Below, in pieces: positions 58,416-64,000 of a stretch of DNA of 64,000 nt. The DNA comes from Dyella psychrodurans. Its GTDB lineage: Bacteria > Pseudomonadota > Gammaproteobacteria > Xanthomonadales > Rhodanobacteraceae. Numbering within the stretch: the stretch's first letter is position 1; every line of letters starts with the position of its first letter. The stretch lies in assembly GCF_003363265.1 (NCBI RefSeq), contig NZ_QRBF01000002.1, positions 1 to 64,000 on the forward strand. Direction: 5' to 3'. The notes beneath the pieces were generated by a model. That model searched no databases, was not told the origin of the DNA, and worked only from the letters and a program-made list of their open reading frames with translations. The translations under genes were made by a program, and so were the position numbers.

Positions 58416-60905
58416 TTATTGATAGCCAAGGATATCACGCCGCAGGATGCTGTCCGTCTGGCCACTGAACGAACCCATGCCCTTGAATTCCAACTCAAAC
58501 ATGACCGCAGTGTCTTTGCCTGGGGTGGTCTGGCCGGGGAGCAGGCTGCTGACGACGCCGTCGTAGCCGGTCACGTAATGGCGAGCCACCAGGCTGACCT
58601 TCACGCAACAGCCCTCGTACTGCACGCCAGCGACTGCCTCCACGGTTTCGTGGTCCATCACGGAGTAGGTCCAGTCGCCGATCAGGCGCCAACGGTCTGT
58701 GAGCGGATAGACCGCAGAGATATCGTATTGTTCCACCGTTTTCTGGTAGGTCTCCGTGTTGAGCGCTGTCAGCGCCAGATTCTGGCGGAGGCGGTATGAG
58801 AAATTGAGCACGCCATCGAATCCGAGGCGGCGCTGGACCGTGAATGTGCCTAGCTCGGTTTTCTTGGTGTTCGGATTCCAGAGGTATTCGGTGCTCATCG
58901 TCCACTGGTCGTTTAACTGAGTGCCCAATTCGGCCACATAGTCCGAACCAGCCCAGTAGGTGGGCGGAGTGAACGCATCCTGCACTAGCTGCGGCGTGAA
59001 ATAACGGATCTGTCCGAAGGTTGCCGTCAGCCGCTCCACACCGCCGTCGTCGAGCAGTCGGGTAGTGACCGCAGCGGTGAGGTTGTTCGCATTCATTTGG
59101 CGGTCGGCACCCGAAAACTGATTCGGCGCGAACAACATCCAGTCGTCAAAGTTCATCAGCGACGTATCAAAAAGCGGCAGGTTGTTCTGGTTGCGATAGG
59201 GCACGTAGAGGTAATACAGGCGCGGTTCCAGCGTCTGGGTATAGTTCGTGCCAAATAACGACGTGCTGCGATCAAAGATTAAGCCCTGGTCCAGGCTCAA
59301 GATCGGCAAAGATCGAGTCGGGCTTGCGTCATTGAACTTATAGATCGTCGTTGTCGTGGAGGTCGTGTTGGCGGTGTAGTAATCCTGATATCCCGCATCG
59401 AGCGCATAGGTCGTATAGCGATAGGCGATTTTCGGCCTGATGAACCACCAGGAGCCCTGGTAGTCCGCATCGACATAGGGGTAGAGATCCAGACGACTGC
59501 CTTCCACACTGTTGGATTTGTGGAACGATACCGCTTCGCTGGTCAGACCCGCGTCGTACCAGTGCCAGAACGGGATATCCATATTGAACGTGGCACGTGG
59601 CAGTCGCTTGTAGGGTTCGACGCTGTTGGGCTGCGATGGGTCGACGTTCTGCCATATGTCGCCGCCTACCTGCGCGCTCCACCAATTGCCCGACCCGTTG
59701 AGATAAATGCTGGAGTACAGGATCGTCGTCGAGACGCTGTAGAGGTCGTCACCGAAATCGTGCAGATAGTTCTGATCAGACGCGCGGTTGATGTTGGTAT
59801 TGAGCGACCATCCCGGGAAAAGTATCGTGTTGTTGATGAATTTGTAGGAATAACGCTGCTGGCCTTGCGTATCCGGCGCGCTAGGCGTGATCTTCTGGTC
59901 GTTGTAGTTGTCGCTCGGCAGGAAGTCGAATTCGAACGTGCCGTTGGTCTTCGGGAACAGGTAGCGGACTTCGCCGCTCAGCATGACGCCGCGCAGGGAG
60001 TAATAGCGGGGATCGAGCGTCGCGTCGTAATTCGGCGCGAGGTTGAAATAATAGGGAATGCGGAACTGGTAACCGGCATTGCCCGTGTGCTCGAAATACG
60101 GATACAGGAAACCGCTGGAACGATCGTTGTTCAGCGGGAACGACATGTACGGCGAGTAGAAGAACGGCACGCCGTACATGCTCATGGTGGCATCGCGCGC
60201 AATGCCTCTTCCCGTGGTCTGGTCCGTCTCGAGCTTCTTCGCGCGGATTTCCCAGATGTGGCGACCGATGTCGCACGTGGAATAGGTGACCACGCTGTAG
60301 CGATTGCGGTTTTCATCGATCATTTCGGCACGAACGGCGGTGCCGTTGCCGTGCGAGTCCAGCATCTGGAAGCGCACGTTGCCGGTGGCAACGCCGGTGC
60401 TGTTGTTGGTGTTGCCGACGATGTGGTCGGCGGAGAGCAGATGTATGGCTTCCTGATAGTGCACGTTGCCGCGCGCATCGTAGTCGGTGGTATCGCTGTT
60501 GTAGTCGGCGACGTCCGCGTGCAGCTCCTGGTCGGCGCGAACCGTTTTCACGTGGCCGGTCAGGTGGTAGACCGTCTGGTCCGGGCTCTGGACGTGGTCG
60601 GCCCACACAAAGGTCTTGGCCGTGCTGCGCAGCGACGAATCCTTGCTCAGGAAGGGGTCGTAGAATTCCAGTTGGCCGTTGGGTCGGCATAGCGCGAAGT
60701 TGTCGGGGCGCGGGGGGCAGATGAACGTGCCCAGCGGGCAAACCACCTCAGAGCCATCCAGGCTGGCCTTGGGATGCTTGGTCTGGGATGCAGCCTGGAC
60801 CCCCGGGCTGCTCATCAGGGCAGCGGCGGCGGCGATTGCCAGTAAGCGGCGTGGAGGCATGGAGCGCAAGGGCGGCGTAGTCTTCACGGAGGACAGGACA
60901 GTCAA
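58416..60905 (-). CDS. lptD: LPS-assembly outer-membrane protein LptD
   Basis: The 829-residue protein has a signal peptide (about 18-38), an N-terminal OstA beta-jellyroll (about 95-210) and a long C-terminal beta-barrel rich in aromatic/Asn/Thr strands, ending in GYQ. N-terminal cysteines (56, 63, 73) and the late adjacent pair in YEGCCVKV fit the essential disulfides. It inserts LPS into the outer leaflet with LptE. It heads the operon and is divergent from msrB. Confidence 0.94.
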   Translation of the reverse strand: MTVLSSVKTTPPLRSMPPRRLLAIAAAAALMSSPGVQAASQTKHPKASLDGSEVVCPLGTFICPPRPDNFALCRPNGQLEFYDPFLSKDSSLRSTAKTFVWADHVQSPDQTVYHLTGHVKTVRADQELHADVADYNSDTTDYDARGNVHYQEAIHLLSADHIVGNTNNSTGVATGNVRFQMLDSHGNGTAVRAEMIDENRNRYSVVTYSTCDIGRHIWEIRAKKLETDQTTGRGIARDATMSMYGVPFFYSPYMSFPLNNDRSSGFLYPYFEHTGNAGYQFRIPYYFNLAPNYDATLDPRYYSLRGVMLSGEVRYLFPKTNGTFEFDFLPSDNYNDQKITPSAPDTQGQQRYSYKFINNTILFPGWSLNTNINRASDQNYLHDFGDDLYSVSTTILYSSIYLNGSGNWWSAQVGGDIWQNVDPSQPNSVEPYKRLPRATFNMDIPFWHWYDAGLTSEAVSFHKSNSVEGSRLDLYPYVDADYQGSWWFIRPKIAYRYTTYALDAGYQDYYTANTTSTTTTIYKFNDASPTRSLPILSLDQGLIFDRSTSLFGTNYTQTLEPRLYYLYVPYRNQNNLPLFDTSLMNFDDWMLFAPNQFSGADRQMNANNLTAAVTTRLLDDGGVERLTATFGQIRYFTPQLVQDAFTPPTYWAGSDYVAELGTQLNDQWTMSTEYLWNPNTKKTELGTFTVQRRLGFDGVLNFSYRLRQNLALTALNTETYQKTVEQYDISAVYPLTDRWRLIGDWTYSVMDHETVEAVAGVQYEGCCVKVSLVARHYVTGYDGVVSSLLPGQTTPGKDTAVMFELEFKGMGSFSGQTDSILRRDILGYQ

Positions 60906-60975
60906 TCGGCAATGAAGGGCGTTAAGCTAACAGAAAGGCCCTTCGGACGGCACGCAGTTCGAGTGAGGAGTTGGC

Positions 60976-61377
60976 ATGAATCAACCCAAGACCGGCAAGA
61001 CAGACGAGCAATGGCGTGAAAGCCTGAGCCCCGAGCAATACGCAGTGTGCCGTTGCTCGGCCACCGAGCCACCGTTCAGCGGCAAGTGGTATCGGCACAA
61101 GGAGCCAGGGACCTACGTTTGCGCGGCCTGCCGGGCGCCGCTGTTTGCGTCCGAAGCTAAATACGATTCCGGGTCGGGCTGGCCGAGTTTCTTCCAGCCG
61201 GCAACCCGCATCTCGATCAATCTTGTGCCGGACGAGAGCCACGGCATGCATCGCACGGAAGTGCGATGTGCGGCCTGCGAGTCACATCTCGGTCATGTGT
61301 TTCCCGACGGTCCGAAGCCGACGGGCCTGCGCTACTGCATCAATTCGCTGGCGCTGGATTTCGTGCCGATGAAGTGA
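60976..61377 (+). CDS. msrB: Peptide-methionine (R)-S-oxide reductase MsrB
   Basis: The 133-residue enzyme has zinc cysteine pairs CAAC (49/52) and CAAC (98/101), the SGSGWPSF loop, LGHVFPDG and the catalytic cysteine in RYCINS (Cys121). It reduces methionine-R-sulfoxide in proteins. A possible resolving cysteine lies in CRC (25/27). It has a GAGGAG-type site 10 bases before the ATG. Confidence 0.95.
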   Translation: MNQPKTGKTDEQWRESLSPEQYAVCRCSATEPPFSGKWYRHKEPGTYVCAACRAPLFASEAKYDSGSGWPSFFQPATRISINLVPDESHGMHRTEVRCAACESHLGHVFPDGPKPTGLRYCINSLALDFVPMK

Positions 61378-61385
61378 GGGGTGAG

Positions 61386-62309
61386 TCAGTCGAGCAGCGC
61401 GCCGACATGCGCGCTCGCGCTGACCGCCAGCGCGTTGAGGTCGTAGCCACCCTCCAGCGTCGATACAAGTCGACCTCCGGCGTGTGCCCGGGCCAGCTCG
61501 ACCAGGCGCTCGGTGATCCAGGCATAGTCCTCGGCTTGAAGGCGTATGTCGGCCAGGGGGTCATTGCTGTGTGCATCGAAGCCGGCTGAAACCAGCACCA
61601 GTTGCGGCTTGAACGCATGCAGGCGCGGAAGCAGTGCGTCATTCCATAACGCCCGGAATTCGTAGGAACCCTCGCCGGGCGAGAGGGGGGCATTCACGAT
61701 GTTGCCCACGCCGCGTTCTTCGGTCGTCCCCGTTCCCGGGTACAGCGGGGACTGGTGGCTGGAAATGAACAGCACACGCGGTTCGCGCTGGAAAATATCC
61801 TGCGTGCCATTGCCATGGTGCACGTCGAAGTCCGCGATCGCCACGCGCTTGAGGCCATGAGCCGCGATCGCGTGCGCCGCCGCGACGGCGACGTTGTTGA
61901 ACAGGCAAAAGCCCATCGCACTATCGGGCGTCGCATGGTGCCCCGGCGGACGGACCGCGCAGAACGCGCGCGTTGTCGTGCCCTGCATGACGGCATCCAC
62001 GGCAGCCACCAGCGCGCCGGCAGCACGCAGGCCGGCCTCGGCCGATGCCGGGGACATCAGTGTGTCTTCGTCCAGCCGCACCGTGTCTGATTCGGGACAG
62101 ATGCCGAGAATCCGGTCGACATGTGCAGACGTGTGCACGCGCAACAGTTGCTCGCGCGTCGCGCGTGGCGCTTCGACCCGATCAAGGGCGGCGAAACGAT
62201 CCTGGTCCAGGGCTTGCAGCACCGCGCGCAGGCGAGCCGGCGATTCGGGATGCCCCGGACCCGGGTCGTGTTGCAGGCAAACGGCATGGGTAAAGAGCTG
62301 CACCATCAT
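61386..62309 (-). CDS. Histone-deacetylase-fold amidohydrolase
   Basis: The 307-residue zinc hydrolase has AVRPPGHHA (catalytic His pair), FNNVAVAA, the metal ligands in IADFDVHHGNGTQ and SAGFDAH, and the late tyrosine motif LEGGYDL. Bacterial members deacetylate acetylpolyamines or act in acetoin use; the substrate here is unknown. The ATG at 62309 is 11 bases after the adenosyltransferase stop, and a second ATG follows directly. Upstream in-frame sequence belongs to that other gene, so a longer form is unlikely. Confidence 0.85.
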   Translation of the reverse strand: MMVQLFTHAVCLQHDPGPGHPESPARLRAVLQALDQDRFAALDRVEAPRATREQLLRVHTSAHVDRILGICPESDTVRLDEDTLMSPASAEAGLRAAGALVAAVDAVMQGTTTRAFCAVRPPGHHATPDSAMGFCLFNNVAVAAAHAIAAHGLKRVAIADFDVHHGNGTQDIFQREPRVLFISSHQSPLYPGTGTTEERGVGNIVNAPLSPGEGSYEFRALWNDALLPRLHAFKPQLVLVSAGFDAHSNDPLADIRLQAEDYAWITERLVELARAHAGGRLVSTLEGGYDLNALAVSASAHVGALLD

Positions 62310-62319
62310 CGGCGATGAT

Positions 62320-62886
62320 TCAGGGATTGGGTTTGCGGCGACGCTCGTGCTGCCAAAGCACCTCGCCGTGACCGCTGGCGCGCGCAAGGACGCGGCACAG
62401 CACGAACAGGAGGTCCGACAATCGATTGAGATAGCGCTGCGCTTGTGGGCGAATCGATTCCTCGCGTCCCAGCGCAATGACTTCCCGCTCGGCCCGGCGG
62501 CAGACCGTGCGCGCAAGATGACAGCAGGATGCCGCCATGCCGCCACCGGGAAGAATGAAATCCTTCAGCGGCGGCAACGGATCGTTGAATCCATCGAGCG
62601 ACTGCTCAAGACGCGTGATGTCGGCGTCGTCGATCATCGCCATGCCGGGAATGCACAACTCGCCGCCGAGATCGAACAGCTCGTGCTGCACCTGGGTCAG
62701 CGTTTCGCGCATGGCGTCGTCGACACCCTCGCAGGCCAGCACCATGCCGATCGTGCTGTTGAGTTCGTCGACGGTGCCGTAAGCCGATACGCGAAGCGAA
62801 TCCTTGGCCACGCGCGAACCGTCGCCGAGGCCCGTACTGCCGTCGTCGCCGGTACGGGTGTAGATCTTGGATAGCCGATTGCCCAC
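62320..62886 (-). CDS. PduO-type cob(I)alamin adenosyltransferase
   Basis: The 188-residue protein has the ATP-binding motif IYTRTGDDGSTGLGDG (8-23), the conserved YGTVDELNS, and RRAEREV...LNRLSDLLFVL with the Arg/Asp residues that position corrinoid and ATP. It makes adenosylcobalamin. It lies 2 bases downstream of a BtuM-like transporter gene, which supports a B12 uptake-and-activation operon. Confidence 0.93.
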   Translation of the reverse strand: MGNRLSKIYTRTGDDGSTGLGDGSRVAKDSLRVSAYGTVDELNSTIGMVLACEGVDDAMRETLTQVQHELFDLGGELCIPGMAMIDDADITRLEQSLDGFNDPLPPLKDFILPGGGMAASCCHLARTVCRRAEREVIALGREESIRPQAQRYLNRLSDLLFVLCRVLARASGHGEVLWQHERRRKPNP

Positions 62887-62888
62887 GA

Positions 62889-63494
62889 TCAGTGCTGCAT
62901 CTGTCCGCTGCGCTTGACGGCGCGCGACATGGTGACAGCCAGCACATGCAGCACCGCGCCAAGGCCCACATACAGCGCCGTGGTCTGCAGGAACGGCAGG
63001 TACCAGTCACCCAGGTTTTCGAACCAGGCGCCGAAGCTGCGTGGTGACGGGACCGAACTGCTGAGCCAGTAGAAGCTGCCGTTGGAAATCAGGTAGCACA
63101 GATTCTCGCTGACCAGCAGCGCGACGACGGCCAGCGCCAGCGTGGACAGGCGCAGACCTGCCTGGTGTTTCGCCAGCCAGCTGCCACCCAGCCACAGTGA
63201 ACCGTAGGCCGGGATCAGGAACCAGTAACCCGCCGAGACGCAGTAGTGGCTGAAGAAATCGATGCCCATGCCGGTGATGACGAAGTAATCGACCACCACG
63301 GCCTCGGCCATCAGCAGCGGAAAGGCCCAGCGAGCCGAACCACGCAGCCAGAATCCGGCAAGGAAGAACACCCCCCAGCTGGCATCCGGCAGCGCATCGA
63401 AGTGATGCAGGATCGAGTGATGCACGCGGGTAAGCGCCATCAGCAGGGCAAGTGCGGCGAAAATGCCAAGGCGTCGGGTTTGTGTCATCGCCAT
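62889..63494 (-). CDS. btuM: BtuM-like cobalamin transporter (solitary ECF S-component type)
   Basis: The 201-residue integral membrane protein has about 6 helices. Residues 80-92 (FFSHYCVSAGYWF) hold a single cysteine, Cys85, near the conserved cysteine of BtuM of Thiobacillus denitrificans (Cys80), which coordinates cobalt and removes cyanide from B12. The start at 63494 has GGAG 8 bases upstream; the in-frame sequence further up is not membrane-like. Its tight link to an adenosyltransferase matches the known BtuM context. I recognise the family by size, topology, cysteine motif and neighbour, not by alignment. Confidence 0.7.
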   Translation of the reverse strand: MAMTQTRRLGIFAALALLMALTRVHHSILHHFDALPDASWGVFFLAGFWLRGSARWAFPLLMAEAVVVDYFVITGMGIDFFSHYCVSAGYWFLIPAYGSLWLGGSWLAKHQAGLRLSTLALAVVALLVSENLCYLISNGSFYWLSSSVPSPRSFGAWFENLGDWYLPFLQTTALYVGLGAVLHVLAVTMSRAVKRSGQMQH

Positions 63495-63596
63495 GAAGAG
63501 CTCCGTGAAAGGCTGACGGCTAAAGAAGACGCCCAGTTTAGCCCAATGCGGACCCGGCAGACGCATCCGTGAGGCTCTGCGCGTATCATCCCGCGC

Positions 63597-64000
63597 ATGA
63601 CTGCCCCTACTCCCTTCGACGCCAACGGCAACGTGCTCATCATCGGCGGCGGCCTGGTTGGCGCCAGCCTTGCGATTGCGCTCGACATCGCCGGCTGTCG
63701 CGTCACCCTGGTCGAAGCGGCCGCCCCGCGCGCCGACGCGCAGCCCAGTTACGACGAGCGCAACCTTGCGCTGGCGCGCGCCACCGTCAACGGGCTGGAC
63801 GCCATCGGTGTCTGGCCGCTGGTTGCCGCGCAGGCGACGCCCATTCGACATATTCATGTGAGTCGCGCCGGCGAATTCGGCAGTGCCCGACTCGATGCCG
63901 CACGGCATGGCGTCGATGCGCTTGGCTGGACGCTTCCCGCCCGCGAACTGGGCAGCGCCTTGCTGCGTCGTTTGAACACCTGCGAACGCCTGATGCGCCT
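63597..64000 (+). CDS. ubiH: UbiH/UbiF-family FAD monooxygenase (partial, runs off window)
   Basis: 134 residues are visible. The FAD Rossmann motif LIIGGGLVGASLAIAL (about 14-29) is followed by VTLVEA and the ubiquinone-hydroxylase signature SYDERNLALARATVNGL. Members hydroxylate the ubiquinone ring; UbiH is the best fit, but UbiF or VisC is possible without the C-terminus. It is divergent from btuM across about 100 bases, and the 3' end is cut off by the window. Confidence 0.85.
   Translation, partial: MTAPTPFDANGNVLIIGGGLVGASLAIALDIAGCRVTLVEAAAPRADAQPSYDERNLALARATVNGLDAIGVWPLVAAQATPIRHIHVSRAGEFGSARLDAARHGVDALGWTLPARELGSALLRRLNTCERLMR

Noticed and set aside
63495-63596. Cobalamin riboswitch ahead of btuM
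   Set aside because: Only about 100 bases are available before the divergent ubiH, and none of the conserved B12-box sequence is visible.

Overview
This 64 kb window is core chromosome of a GC-rich gammaproteobacterium. It most likely belongs to the Lysobacterales (Xanthomonadales), and probably to the Rhodanobacteraceae (Dyella/Luteibacter/Frateuria-like). This rests on gene order and protein character: an rrn 3' end with a Xanthomonas-type 5S; a SAM-I riboswitch ahead of metX-metB-hom; a SAH riboswitch ahead of ahcY; rnpB beside mraZ; a division and cell-wall (dcw) cluster with no murD between mraY and ftsW; and the dciA/M23/secA and lptD-surA-pdxA-rsmA-apaG-apaH blocks. I saw no phage, transposase, CRISPR array or tRNA. 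The only repeat-like element is a REP-type inverted repeat near 25.5 kb.

Layout. (1) 1-378: end of 23S, 5S and the rrn terminator. (2) 0.5-23 kb: a methionine/SAM-cycle neighbourhood. It holds a cysteine synthase-like gene divergent from the riboswitch-controlled metX-metB-hom operon, an APC permease divergent from metF, ilvE, ahcY with its SAH riboswitch, and metK. Mixed in are ppc, uup, a D,D-carboxypeptidase, and a three-gene phospholipid module (YnbA-like CDP-alcohol phosphotransferase, PlsC-like, CdsA-like). After metK come a SAM methyltransferase and a lipoprotein esterase. (3) 23-31.5 kb: dusB, a nucleoside transporter, a LysE exporter, a Fe-S-type uracil-DNA glycosylase, a FAD-linked oxidase, yraN, lpoA and rsmI, ending in RNase P RNA. 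(4) 32-49 kb: the dcw cluster mraZ-rsmH-ftsL-ftsI-murE-murF-mraY-ftsW-murG-murC-ddl-ftsQ-ftsA-ftsZ, then lpxC. Most junctions are 4-base ATGA overlaps. (5) 49-54 kb: dciA divergent from an M23 peptidase, then secA. (6) 54-61 kb: the lptD-surA-pdxA-rsmA-apaG-apaH operon on the minus strand, divergent from msrB. (7) 61-64 kb: a histone-deacetylase-fold amidohydrolase, a PduO-type cobalamin adenosyltransferase and a BtuM-like cobalamin transporter, divergent from a truncated ubiH.

How it works together. The left half makes and recycles methionine and SAM. Homoserine is made by Hom, acylated by MetX and joined to cysteine by MetB. MetF supplies methyl-THF, MetK makes SAM and AhcY clears SAH. Two of these transcripts carry metabolite-sensing RNAs with opposite logic: SAM represses synthesis and SAH induces recycling. 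The BtuM/adenosyltransferase pair at the right end salvages B12. The middle and right parts build the envelope: peptidoglycan precursors, the divisome, lipid A, outer-membrane assembly and Sec export.

The strongest points for follow-up are regulatory. They are the mutually exclusive pairing that could make the metX SAM-I element a translational switch, a perfect 20-bp palindrome containing a consensus MetJ half-box just upstream of the metX promoter, and a palindrome that exactly fills the -35/-10 spacer of the mraZ promoter beside a MraZ box. The missing murD, the BtuM operon and the YnbA-like phospholipid module also deserve a look. I did not find a clearly novel multi-gene system.
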